Positions 38,633 through 48,540 of a DNA stretch of 64,000 bases are shown one piece after another (positions within the stretch are counted from its first letter, which is position 1; each line of letters begins with the position of its first letter). The stretch is from an uncultured Clostridia bacterium (GTDB lineage Bacteria > Bacillota > Clostridia > TANB77 > CAG-508). The stretch lies in assembly GCA_947601495.1 (NCBI GenBank), contig CANQGE010000003.1:101879-165878 (forward strand), written 5' to 3'. The notes under the pieces are model-generated. The model searched no databases and was not told the DNA's origin. It worked only from the letters and a program-made list of their open reading frames with translations. Both the position numbers and the translations under genes were made by a program.

Positions 38633-41485
38633 TTAGTGAGTTCCTCCACCACTTGATCTACTATATCTTTCTCTTATGCTTTGTATTTCGCTTAAATCTT
38701 TATCTAATTGCATTCTTTGAGCAACGAGTTGTGTATGATTTTTTACTCCTTCCATTTCTCCTCTTTTTAACTGCTCTTTTGCTTCTTTAACGTATCTATC
38801 ATAGTCTTGTTGTAACATTGTTAATTTTCCATCTACCAACATTTGTGCTTCACCTGATTTTGCACTAATTATCTTATCAAGTGTATCCTGATATTCTTTT
38901 CTTATTCTATCTACCGCTCTATCAAACTCTAAATCTTGAATCTTTGTTTTTGCAGCCACTAATTGATTCAATTTAGCTATCAAGTCTGCTTTAGCTTTTT
39001 CATTAGCTTCTCTTTCAATTTCTTGAGTTGCTCTATCAATTTCTCTATCACATTCTTTATAAAATGCTCTTAGATCTGCATCATTTCTACTTTCAAAGAA
39101 CTCTCTTGCACTATCATCACTAGGTGCCACAAATCTATCTTCTCTTCCGTCTTGTCCCGCTGTAATTGCTACTGCTTGATCTAAGAATTCTAAATCTGAT
39201 GTACGTGTTGAGCCACTAGTTGTTTCTGATGATGCATTAGGGCTTCCAGCATATGACCTAGCTACACTATAAATAAATGCATCTGGAGATAATCCTATAT
39301 CTCCTGCTTGTTTCATAGTATCATAAATTCCTTTTTCTTGTGTAAAGTTAGCTAATTTAGTTGTTGCATCTGATATACCTTTAAATTTTTCAGCATCCAT
39401 ATTAGCTGGATTAATGCCATTAGCAGCTAGAGCACCGCTTACTATACTACCAATATCCGCTGAAGGATTTTGAGCAATTGATTTTTGAATAGTATTTCTT
39501 ATATTTGTTCTTAATTTCGGATCAATATTTGCATTTTCTAGCATTGTTTTTAATTCTTCTAGTATTTTATCTATTTCGTCATTATTTTCATATTTACTAC
39601 CATTTATTGCTAATTCATTCATTTTACCAATAGCTTCTGTTTTGCCAGCAATTCCTAATGATTGCAATCTTTGATGTATATCTGTTTTTAAAGTATTTGT
39701 ACTACTTTTCATAAATTCTTGTGTACCGCTATATGCACCAGCCCCTGTTAGTACACCTTGTGAGAAACTTCCTGAAGATCCATATACTCCTGCACCAAAG
39801 GCAACTCCTACACCTGCAGCAACAGATGCTTTTGCAAAACCTCCTAATTCTTTTAATGTTTCTGACTGTTGTAATACTCTTCTAACTTTATTTATTCCTC
39901 CTCTAGCAGAAGCAATCCTTGGATGGTTTCTTGCAAATTTTTTACCTTTTTCATCAGCTTTTGTTGCTTTTCTCTTTTCTTTAGCAATTTCTAATCTTGC
40001 CCTTGCCATTGCTTCACTTTTATTCATTCCATTTTCCATAAATTTTTTAGCTCTTGCTTCAATTTCAGCAGTGCTTTGGTCTTGTTTAGTACCATACCTT
40101 TTGTTTTCTTCTTTTTCAGCCTTCTTATTATATTGTTCAGTTCTAACTTCTGATTTAACATCTTCAAAAGATTTTCCTTCTGCTCCTCCAGTTAACATTC
40201 TTGCTGCTGCTATTGCTTCAACTTTTCCTGTTGATAATGCATTTTTAGCCCTTATTCCTAAATCTTTTGCTCCTGTTATAGCTTTTCTAGTTGTTTTTCC
40301 TATACTTTTTCCTTTTGATGCAGCCACAGCAGCAACTGCCATACCAGCTGCTAAAGATGTATGTTCACTATCATCTGCAAATGCAAAAATTTTTCTTACT
40401 ATTTTTTCTGCTTCTTTTATAAAATTTATACATAAAATTGCAAGTACAGATGCTGCAAGGGAGTTTTTCATTCCATTATCAAAGAAGTTTATAGCTGTGC
40501 TTACAAATACCATATAAATTATACAGTGAAATGGTTGAATTAATATTGTAAATACATATTCTTTAAGCCAAGTATTTAAAGCTTGTGCTTTTCCATCTCC
40601 CATCTTGTCTATTGAATATGTTAATGTAATAAGTGGTGAAATAATTATTAAAAATGCTAGTTTAAGCATACGGTTAAAGTATGATATAAAAAGTCCAAAT
40701 GTTTGAAATACTAACATACAATATACTACTGTTGCGGCAATAGAATCTACATCTACTTTTAAAGCATCTCCTGCTAGGGTGGTCATAAAATCAGTTAATT
40801 TATCTCCACCTAATGACTCACTAACACCTTCAATTGCATTAACAATAGCATCATTAACATATACTGTAAATAAAATTACGTACTGCAAAATAAAAATTAT
40901 TGCTAAACTTACTACCCAATCCACAAGCATCTTTTTGTAAGAAGCCTTTTGTTGAGCAGATACTGTTGATAAAGCCATTCTTATTCCTACATATATTAAT
41001 ATGCATAATAGTATTGCTGCTGCAATATTTCTCATTGCATAATACCAAAAAGATATTCCTGTTCTAAATTTATATAATAATGAATCTGTACCACTTTCAT
41101 CTACTTTAAAGAAATTAATATTTAACAAACTTACTCTATTAAATAATATGTCTGGTATAGTTAATTGGCGAAAAGCATTATTCTCTCCTGTTGGGTTTTC
41201 TATAAAAGCAACTAATCCCATTAAACTACTAACTCCATAGCCAACTGCCAAAGCTACTATTCTCAAAGGCCAGGTAAGTAAGCCAACAACTGTGCCCAAT
41301 AAAACATTTAACGCATCTTTAAGTATATCAAGTGGATTTGATTCACTATTTGATGTTTGACCTGTAGTATTTTCACTTGCATATACGAAAATAGGAGAAA
41401 TATTTCCTATGCAAAAATTATTTAAAACTAATAATATTAAAAAACAAACTAACACTTTTTTTAATATTTCTACTGTTTTTTTCAA
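38633..41485 (-). CDS. VirB6/TrbL-like polytopic protein 3, extended C-terminal tail (950 aa)
   Basis: It has the same plan as the 886-residue neighbour: signal peptide, an outside segment, about seven membrane segments to residue 360, and the shared block SPLITLTYSIDKMGDGKAQA with WLKEYVFTILIQPFHCIIYM. The tail of some 580 residues is charged and helical with an internal Gly/Ala-rich patch (AKASVAAGVGVAFGAGVYGS), and ends in a Gly-rich terminus. Sequence identity to the neighbour in the membrane part is high, so this looks like a tandem duplication with divergent tails. A role in the secretion channel is inferred. Confidence 0.82.
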   Translation of the reverse strand: MKKTVEILKKVLVCFLILLVLNNFCIGNISPIFVYASENTTGQTSNSESNPLDILKDALNVLLGTVVGLLTWPLRIVALAVGYGVSSLMGLVAFIENPTGENNAFRQLTIPDILFNRVSLLNINFFKVDESGTDSLLYKFRTGISFWYYAMRNIAAAILLCILIYVGIRMALSTVSAQQKASYKKMLVDWVVSLAIIFILQYVILFTVYVNDAIVNAIEGVSESLGGDKLTDFMTTLAGDALKVDVDSIAATVVYCMLVFQTFGLFISYFNRMLKLAFLIIISPLITLTYSIDKMGDGKAQALNTWLKEYVFTILIQPFHCIIYMVFVSTAINFFDNGMKNSLAASVLAILCINFIKEAEKIVRKIFAFADDSEHTSLAAGMAVAAVAASKGKSIGKTTRKAITGAKDLGIRAKNALSTGKVEAIAAARMLTGGAEGKSFEDVKSEVRTEQYNKKAEKEENKRYGTKQDQSTAEIEARAKKFMENGMNKSEAMARARLEIAKEKRKATKADEKGKKFARNHPRIASARGGINKVRRVLQQSETLKELGGFAKASVAAGVGVAFGAGVYGSSGSFSQGVLTGAGAYSGTQEFMKSSTNTLKTDIHQRLQSLGIAGKTEAIGKMNELAINGSKYENNDEIDKILEELKTMLENANIDPKLRTNIRNTIQKSIAQNPSADIGSIVSGALAANGINPANMDAEKFKGISDATTKLANFTQEKGIYDTMKQAGDIGLSPDAFIYSVARSYAGSPNASSETTSGSTRTSDLEFLDQAVAITAGQDGREDRFVAPSDDSAREFFESRNDADLRAFYKECDREIDRATQEIEREANEKAKADLIAKLNQLVAAKTKIQDLEFDRAVDRIRKEYQDTLDKIISAKSGEAQMLVDGKLTMLQQDYDRYVKEAKEQLKRGEMEGVKNHTQLVAQRMQLDKDLSEIQSIRERYSRSSGGGTH

Positions 41486-41501
41486 ACTTCTTACCTCCTT
41501 T

Positions 41502-44500
41502 CTACTTATGATTTAATAGATTTCGTTTAGCTTCATTTAAATCTACTATTGGTCCGCTCATTTTTAAATCTCTAGTTGCTAAATCTACTTTTCTTCTTTT
41601 AGCATTTAATCCTTTTTGTAATTTTTGAATTTCCCTTCTTGACTCTATTTGTTCTGATGTATAATAATCTGTTCTAGATTCGAAGTTTGGATCTGCAAAA
41701 ATTTCTGGATTTTCTTGAGCATATTTCTTTATTTTTAAATCATCTCCAAAATAGTCCATTCTTGCTTCTGATTTAGCTTTTTGGGCCTTTTGGTATCTAT
41801 AAGACCCTTTCTTAATTCCTACTTCTTCAACAGCTAAACTATTTATTTCTTCCAATTGTTTTCTTAAGAATAACATTTCTAGTACTTTGCTTGATTCATC
41901 TGAAGTTACCTCTATTCTCTTTCCGCTTGCGTCTTTTATAACTCCACCTGTTTTTTCAATACGTTTTACCTGTTTTAATAAAGTTTCAGTTGGATCTACA
42001 TCTTCACTATCAAATGTCATCTCTAATATTTGTCTCATTTTTTGTTTTCTTCTATTAACAGATTTCTTTACTTGTGCTCTAGCCTGCTGTCTTCTAGTAA
42101 ATTCTTTTGTTTGTGTAACTTTTTTAGCTGTTTCAAGTGCAAGAAGATATGCTAATATTTTTGCTTTTAATTTTTTCTTATCATCATCTGTTAAAGGTTT
42201 TAACAGATCATCAGGTTTCTCATCACTGGTTTTACCTTTTTTACCTTTTGGTTTTTCTTTGCCTTTTTCATCTTTTTTGTCTGATTTTGTAGTTGAATCG
42301 GCTCTTGATTCATCTACTCTATCTAATATTTCCTCTGGTTTAATTTGTGTAAAATCTGAAACTCCTTTTTCCTTTGCTATTTCTTCTATTGCCTTCTTTA
42401 TTAATTTCTTATTTGTTTCATCTATTCCTTCTAGTTCTTTAGTAGCAATTTCTAGTTTTACATTTGCTATTGCCGCTCTTTGTTTTAATGCACTTTTTAA
42501 TCCCTCTTTTCCTTCTACGAAAATAGCTGATGCATTTTGCTTATCAGAAATTACTCCAGCCACCACTAGTTTTGATGTTAATTCTTTCATTGCTTCATCT
42601 AATGCTGCTTCACTATTCATATCTAGAGTTTCACCAGCAGACATAGAAATAATAATATTATCTATTTCTCTATCTACAAGTGCTATATCGGCATCTGTTA
42701 ATTCTTTTGATTTTATACTGCTACGAACTGACATATCGCTAAGTCCATTTAATTTTAATTTCTCGTCTAGCTCTTGCATAAATCTTTCTTGTTCTCTCTC
42801 TTCAGCAGTTGCAGGTTTTACTATTGGTCTTAATTGTCCTGTTTTAGAATCATATTCATATCCCAAAGTTCTATATAATCTTTTTGTATATTCAGCTTCT
42901 TCACTATCTAATCTTTCATTTTCTTCATCTAGCATTATAGACAATCTAGCTTGAGTTTCTTGATTAATAATGCCTAATGTTTCTGTTTTAAATTTTTTCT
43001 CTTGTTCTTTTTCTTGCTTTGCCCAATGCTCATCTAAGTCTCTCATTCCTTGGCCTATATTTGTTCTTGACATAAACTTAGTAGTAGCAAAAGCTCCTGC
43101 CATCATTGCTAGAGGAACTACTGTTATACCACCTGTAGCAAGTGTTGTAAGAGTTCCAACTTTAAGTGCTCCTTTTTTTGCTCTTGCATAAAAGTCAGCT
43201 CTTCTTTCTTTTACAGATCTAAGCATTAAGTCATCATGTTCTTTTCCAGCTCTTTCTAATGCTATTTTTTCCATTTGTTTTATTGTTGGAATTCCAAATC
43301 TTCCAAATGTATATTTTCCACTATATGTACTTATATGTGTTGATCTTCCTAATCCTTTATGTGTTAAAGCAGCTCCTGAAGCTAATAATCCCATTCCTAC
43401 TTTAGGATGTGCAACAAGTGTTCCCATTCCTAAAAATAAACTTGCCATTCCTCCAAAAGTTCCGCCAATTAACCCCATTTGCTTTTTAATTAATTCTTTA
43501 TCTTCTTTTGTAAGTCCTAATAGGTTAGATGGTCTTAGTTGATTAAAAATTCCTGTTCCATCATTTACTATCTTTCCAGTTGCAGGATCTCTATATTTAT
43601 TTCCATATATACCGCTATATAAAGCCTGTCCATTATCCTTAGCAAAATTGAAAAATGATTTTACTCTATTAGATAATCCTTTTCCTCCTCCTTGATATGG
43701 TGTAAATTCAAATATATTGTCTATATCTATTGCTCTTTCTAATCTTGCACCAACAATCTTTGGTGTAGAAGGTGTTGTTAATTGTTCATATCTATTATAT
43801 TCATCTAATGCTGTAAAATATTTTTTCTGTGCTTCATCACGTTCATCATCTGTTTTAGCATTTAACAATCCTTTTTTTGCATTCTCCAAATTTCCTTTTA
43901 ATGTCTTTTTACCAATGCTAAGTAGCTCTTTATCACTTCTTTTTGGTAAACCTGCTGAATTAGTAGCTGTAGTTCGTCCTGCAGGAGAGCCACTAGAAGA
44001 ACCTCCTCCTGAAGATGAGCCACCGCCAGAAGATGAATTTCCACCTGAAGATGAGCCTCCTCCTGATCCACCAGAAGAACTTCCTGAAGGTAAAGATGAA
44101 GTACCGTCTCCATCTGATGAACTACTTGAACTTTTATTTCTTGAAGATTGAATTCCTTTTCTAATTCCACCAGCAGCTATAAAAGGAAGTGCAACTGCTG
44201 CTTTTCCAGCTCCAACTACTGCTTTTGTATAAGGTGTATTAGCTAATGTTTTTACTGCTGATTTTCCGCCTATAGCTGTATCTTTAATTGATGATTTTAA
44301 GTTTTCTGCAGCATTAGTTGAATCGTCTACAAGTCCACCTTGTATTTTAAATATTTTTCTAAATATTTTATCTGCTTTTAATGCATAATTCATTAGTATT
44401 AATGCTACTATCATTCCAGCAACTGATTCTAGTGATAGAATTAAAGCTTGTGAAATGAAAATTGAATATATTAAAGCATGTACAACTTGTAAAAACACAT

Positions 44501-45782
44501 TTAAAATATATTGTGAAAGCCAATTTTTAAAAGCTTCTTGCCTTCCTGTTAAAACTTTTTGAAGTGCATAACCTACACCTAGTGCGGGTGCCATTATTGT
44601 TAATACTGTAATAGTAAAGAACCTTTTTAAATAAACTATTGTATATCTAAATGCAAAATATACTAAAGTCATATACATAATTACACCAATCATACCATCT
44701 AGTAATTTTGCATCATATGCTCTTGTTCTTATAGCTTCATATATTTTTATTTCTAATTCTTGGTTATCATATTCTACGCCTTCGCCTTCGGCATTATTTC
44801 CACTATTTTGTTCAGCTAATTGCATCATTTGAACTTTATAAGAAGATGTTGCAACTTTTTCTATAGCGCTAACTAGTTGTTCACTTATATAGAATGTAAA
44901 TAACATTATATAATGCATTGCAAATATTATTATAAAACCAACTAGCCAATCTACTAACATATTTTTATAAACAGCTTTATCTTGTGCTAAAGAAGCTGTA
45001 GCCATTTTTATACCAACAACAATAAGTACAACAAGCATCGCTGCAATAGCTAATAATCTTATTACATAATACCAACTAGCTATTGTTCCTTTTATTTGAT
45101 ATATCATAGGTAATTTTACATCTTTATTGTTTGGATCATTTTCTTTTTCAAAATCTTCTAAAGCTTTTTTATATGTAGCACAAGCCTCACAACTTTCTGG
45201 ACATGAACAACCGCTTTCACAACATTCTGTAACTTCATGACCCTTTTTATCATCATCGCTTCCTACTCCACAATTTTTATTAGTACACATTAATATATGA
45301 CCTGTTGGTGAATATTTTAGTTCATCTTTTGTTCTTTTAACATGAAATGGATTTGCATCTAATGCTGCAACATGATTATAAACTATAGCTTCTATAGTAA
45401 CATTATTTGAAGAATCTGTAATAGATGTTAAATCGGTATTACTTTCTATTACTTCTCCACTAGCATTTACTCCGGCCGTGCTTTCTAAAGCCCATGTTAA
45501 TAATTTTTCAAATAGGGCTGTCCAACCTACAAATACCATTCTAAATCCCATTGTTATAATACCAAGAAGCCAGTCTGCTATATCTCCAATTTTAGATAAT
45601 AGCCAAGAAAAAATTCCTTCTTTAACAGTATACTGTCCTTTTTGGGTACCTGCATAGTAAAATTCTCCTTCTCCTAAATCTAGTTTTGCATAAGAAGAAG
45701 GCATAGCACAAAATGTTATTAAAATTGATATTAATATAATTGCTAAAATAACTTTTTTCAAAAAGCTTTTAAGTTGTGCCAT
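41502..45782 (-). CDS. VirB6/TrbL-like polytopic protein 2 with Cys cluster and very long tail (1,426 aa)
   Basis: A signal peptide and membrane segments occupy residues 1-500. Between the second and third segments is a loop with ten Cys (CTNKNCG ... CCESGCSCPESCEAC, about residues 165-201), which looks like a metal or disulfide module. At about 555-600 is a Ser/Gly linker of the type GGSGGGSSSGGNSSSGG, after which some 820 residues of charged, helical sequence follow, interrupted by two hydrophobic stretches near residues 770-800 and 890-910. The channel block is less conserved than in the other three copies (APALGVGYALQKVLTGRQEA). AAAGGAAAAAAG precedes the ATG. It is the largest member and the hydrophobic stretches in the tail mean its topology is uncertain. 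Confidence 0.8.
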   Translation of the reverse strand: MAQLKSFLKKVILAIILISILITFCAMPSSYAKLDLGEGEFYYAGTQKGQYTVKEGIFSWLLSKIGDIADWLLGIITMGFRMVFVGWTALFEKLLTWALESTAGVNASGEVIESNTDLTSITDSSNNVTIEAIVYNHVAALDANPFHVKRTKDELKYSPTGHILMCTNKNCGVGSDDDKKGHEVTECCESGCSCPESCEACATYKKALEDFEKENDPNNKDVKLPMIYQIKGTIASWYYVIRLLAIAAMLVVLIVVGIKMATASLAQDKAVYKNMLVDWLVGFIIIFAMHYIMLFTFYISEQLVSAIEKVATSSYKVQMMQLAEQNSGNNAEGEGVEYDNQELEIKIYEAIRTRAYDAKLLDGMIGVIMYMTLVYFAFRYTIVYLKRFFTITVLTIMAPALGVGYALQKVLTGRQEAFKNWLSQYILNVFLQVVHALIYSIFISQALILSLESVAGMIVALILMNYALKADKIFRKIFKIQGGLVDDSTNAAENLKSSIKDTAIGGKSAVKTLANTPYTKAVVGAGKAAVALPFIAAGGIRKGIQSSRNKSSSSSSDGDGTSSLPSGSSSGGSGGGSSSGGNSSSGGGSSSGGGSSSGSPAGRTTATNSAGLPKRSDKELLSIGKKTLKGNLENAKKGLLNAKTDDERDEAQKKYFTALDEYNRYEQLTTPSTPKIVGARLERAIDIDNIFEFTPYQGGGKGLSNRVKSFFNFAKDNGQALYSGIYGNKYRDPATGKIVNDGTGIFNQLRPSNLLGLTKEDKELIKKQMGLIGGTFGGMASLFLGMGTLVAHPKVGMGLLASGAALTHKGLGRSTHISTYSGKYTFGRFGIPTIKQMEKIALERAGKEHDDLMLRSVKERRADFYARAKKGALKVGTLTTLATGGITVVPLAMMAGAFATTKFMSRTNIGQGMRDLDEHWAKQEKEQEKKFKTETLGIINQETQARLSIMLDEENERLDSEEAEYTKRLYRTLGYEYDSKTGQLRPIVKPATAEEREQERFMQELDEKLKLNGLSDMSVRSSIKSKELTDADIALVDREIDNIIISMSAGETLDMNSEAALDEAMKELTSKLVVAGVISDKQNASAIFVEGKEGLKSALKQRAAIANVKLEIATKELEGIDETNKKLIKKAIEEIAKEKGVSDFTQIKPEEILDRVDESRADSTTKSDKKDEKGKEKPKGKKGKTSDEKPDDLLKPLTDDDKKKLKAKILAYLLALETAKKVTQTKEFTRRQQARAQVKKSVNRRKQKMRQILEMTFDSEDVDPTETLLKQVKRIEKTGGVIKDASGKRIEVTSDESSKVLEMLFLRKQLEEINSLAVEEVGIKKGSYRYQKAQKAKSEARMDYFGDDLKIKKYAQENPEIFADPNFESRTDYYTSEQIESRREIQKLQKGLNAKRRKVDLATRDLKMSGPIVDLNEAKRNLLNHK

Positions 45783-45794
45783 CTTTTTTCCTTT

Positions 45795-47330
45795 CTAATA
45801 TTGAAATTGTACTTCTATATCGTCGTATTTCAATATTCCATTTTCAAATCCCTTTAATTCATAATCTTCTGTACCTGTTAATATTCTACTTACACTTCCA
45901 TTATCTAAGTTATACATATAAATTCCTCTTCCTTCTTTAGAATACAAGAATAAGTTATCTGTAATCCATAGAAAAGAATTTATAGTATCTGTTAATACTC
46001 TATTTGGTGTTTCTCCAAATTTAGATATAAAATTCATTTCATAAATTAAATTATTATTATCTAAATTTGCAAAAATATCATAAGTTAAGCTTTCCCCAAT
46101 AATTTGCTGTTGTTCTTCACTCAATGTTTCTTTATATTGCTTGCATTTTTCTAATAAATTTCCATTTTTCTCTATTCTTCTTTTTTCTGCTTCAAAAACT
46201 AAATCTAATTGTAGTTTTGCAACGAAATCTGTATTTTTTAAGCATTTTTCTATTTTTGTTTTTCCGCTTTTTACATTATTAAAAATGAATATTCCGTTTT
46301 CATCATCATAGTCTAATTTTATTTCTATACCTTTTAAAGGATATGATATAAAAACACTATTTTCTGTATATTCGTAGTCACTATAATCTGGCCACATATA
46401 TGTAAGTTCATTCATAAACTCACGGAAATTTAATTCTTCCTTTTCATATTTATCTGCTAAGTCAAAAAAGTCATCTGTTTCTATTGTGTTTACTCTATAC
46501 ACAGAAATTTCACTTTCTGTGAAGAAAACATATATATTTTTTCCTTTATATCCTATTATATTTAAATCTTTATCTTCAAAAGTTGGTTCTCCAAGGTTCA
46601 CTTCTATATTTTCAAGAGCCATTCCTGGAAAAATATTGTTTATTACACTTCCAGTGTATTTTTTATCAAAAACAATATTATATATTCTATTACTTAGTGT
46701 TTTTACTTTTATTCCTTCATCAAAATATATGTAGTAGTTATCATATATACTATCTCTTTCTCCAAAATAATTTGATGAATCCCAATTACTATTAATGCAA
46801 TTTTGTAATATTTCAGAAGTAACATTAAATTCTGTTATACTAATATCTTTAAATTGTTTCATACTTAATTCTGAATCCATATATATGAAGTAATCTTCAA
46901 TTCCATTTATAATAATAGAAGTAATTTCATTTCCATTACATATAACTTCCACAGTTAACTCGTTTTTTTCATCAAACATTCTAAAACTTCTATATCCAAT
47001 AACTTTTGCACAATCTTCTAACAATTTGTTATAATATTCTTCATTGCTTTCATCTTTTTCATTATATGGTAATACTTTAAATATTAAATAAACATCTAAA
47101 TAGTAGTTTGCATCTTTACTTGGATCTTCTGAAATATATGTAGATTCATAATATTCTATTACTTCTTTTATTGTTGTTAAATTATCATAAGTAAGATCTG
47201 GTGTTTGACTATTTTTTTGTATGGCATTTAACATAATTAAAACAAGTGCTAATAAACATATAAAAATGATTAAAAATATGACATTTCTCTTATATTTAAT
47301 TTTGTTATCACCTATATATTTTTCTGCCAT
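45795..47330 (-). CDS. Single-pass secretion-locus protein, family B copy 2 (511 aa)
   Basis: No named family recognised. One N-terminal membrane helix (residues 14-36) precedes an extracytoplasmic region. The middle (KTLSNRIYNIVFDKKYTGSV to YKGKNIYVFFTESEISVYR) aligns in order with the 389-residue neighbour (KTVRNLIFSEEYEGDI to YRDEDFYLFFYNDETSIYSY), showing they are paralogs. This copy has about 120 extra C-terminal residues ending in short beta strands (NLFLYSKEGRGIYMYNLDNG) that resemble a propeller-like fragment. It sits between two VirB6-like genes with 12-40-base gaps, so it is part of the operon and probably of the machine. Confidence 0.72.
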   Translation of the reverse strand: MAEKYIGDNKIKYKRNVIFLIIFICLLALVLIMLNAIQKNSQTPDLTYDNLTTIKEVIEYYESTYISEDPSKDANYYLDVYLIFKVLPYNEKDESNEEYYNKLLEDCAKVIGYRSFRMFDEKNELTVEVICNGNEITSIIINGIEDYFIYMDSELSMKQFKDISITEFNVTSEILQNCINSNWDSSNYFGERDSIYDNYYIYFDEGIKVKTLSNRIYNIVFDKKYTGSVINNIFPGMALENIEVNLGEPTFEDKDLNIIGYKGKNIYVFFTESEISVYRVNTIETDDFFDLADKYEKEELNFREFMNELTYMWPDYSDYEYTENSVFISYPLKGIEIKLDYDDENGIFIFNNVKSGKTKIEKCLKNTDFVAKLQLDLVFEAEKRRIEKNGNLLEKCKQYKETLSEEQQQIIGESLTYDIFANLDNNNLIYEMNFISKFGETPNRVLTDTINSFLWITDNLFLYSKEGRGIYMYNLDNGSVSRILTGTEDYELKGFENGILKYDDIEVQFQY

Positions 47331-47370
47331 AAAAAATCCTTTCTATTAAAGTTTATATTTGAAACTGTAT

Positions 47371-48540
47371 CTATTTGCTCTTTGTTCTTCTTTCTTGTTC
47401 TACTTTGTTTACTAAATCTGTATTTAAGTCTACATCAATTAATCCTCTTTTTACATAGTCTTTTGTTTTATTTGTAAAATAATAATTTGTATAAAGTTTT
47501 ATTCCTTTTGAATCATTATTTTTTATATCTATTTCAATTCCTCTAGTAGAATATAATACATATGCACTTTGTGTTTCTGCATCATATTCATAATAATCAT
47601 AAGCTTTCCATGATTGTACTAATGAATTTATAAAGTTATCTAAATTTTTACTTGCTAGATATTCATCTAATAAATCTTCAAAATCTTCATTATATTGATA
47701 AGAATAACTATAAATTGAAGTTTCATCATTATAGAAAAACAAGTAAAAATCTTCATCTCTATATCCTAAATAATTTTCTTCTAGACTTCCAAATGCATTA
47801 GTGTTATTTGCAGCTTGAATTTCTCTTAATGACATTTTAGTATTGATTTTTTCTGTTATGTCTCCTTCATATTCTTCTGAAAAAATCAAATTTCTAACTG
47901 TTTTGGTTGGAGCAAGTCTTATTTTTATTTTTCCATCTAAATAAGATGTATAATTGTTTTCTAAAGGCACTCCCTCTCCTAAGTCATCTTTTATGTTTTT
48001 AAAATATGAGCTATTTATACTAAGTTTGAATAAATATGAATTATTAAATATAAATTTTGAAAGTGGTACTATAGATATTTTATCTACACCAACATATTTT
48101 TTCCCATCTACTACATCATAAAAGTTTTCTACATCTTTTATTTTTATTTTGTATTCTTTGTCTGCAATTGAATAGTTAACTTTTATATCAATGTTCTTTG
48201 ATTCATCTATTAAAACGAAAGTTTTTGTTGGAGAAGCTTTTTGCAATTTTTTTATAATATTATTAAAATAATCTTCATTGCTTTCCCCTTTTTCATCAAA
48301 TAAATCTTTAGAAAACTCTACATAAATAGTATCACCATTTTCTTCTAAATACTTTGCATCTGATTCTTCAATTATTTGTTTTACTGTTTTTCCTTCTTCT
48401 GTTACTGTTGAAACATCAGCAACTTCTATATCTGCTTCTAATTCTTCTGCCTCTTGCTTTTTTAAGTTAATTAGTGTAAAAGAAATTATTAATAGCAAAA
48501 CAAGAAGAATTGTAAAAATAGCTATTATAACTTTTTTCAT
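47371..48540 (-). CDS. Single-pass secretion-locus protein, family B copy 1 (389 aa)
   Basis: An N-terminal membrane helix (residues 4-25) is followed by an acidic linker and an outside domain homologous to the middle of the 511-residue neighbour. The ATG immediately follows the stop codon of the 423-residue VirB6-like gene (TAGATG), so translation is coupled. I know no function; the position within the secretion operon and the single anchor suggest a periplasm-equivalent scaffold or wall-contact component. Confidence 0.72.
   Translation of the reverse strand: MKKVIIAIFTILLVLLLIISFTLINLKKQEAEELEADIEVADVSTVTEEGKTVKQIIEESDAKYLEENGDTIYVEFSKDLFDEKGESNEDYFNNIIKKLQKASPTKTFVLIDESKNIDIKVNYSIADKEYKIKIKDVENFYDVVDGKKYVGVDKISIVPLSKFIFNNSYLFKLSINSSYFKNIKDDLGEGVPLENNYTSYLDGKIKIRLAPTKTVRNLIFSEEYEGDITEKINTKMSLREIQAANNTNAFGSLEENYLGYRDEDFYLFFYNDETSIYSYSYQYNEDFEDLLDEYLASKNLDNFINSLVQSWKAYDYYEYDAETQSAYVLYSTRGIEIDIKNNDSKGIKLYTNYYFTNKTKDYVKRGLIDVDLNTDLVNKVEQERRTKSK

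Noticed and set aside
41887-42954. 355-codon plus-strand frame rich in Ser and Phe
   Set aside because: Antisense of the tail of the 1,426-residue protein; composition is that of a reverse-complement shadow.
43898-44170. Gln/Leu/His-rich minus-strand frame of 90 codons
   Set aside because: Out-of-frame reading of the Ser/Gly linker in the 1,426-residue protein.
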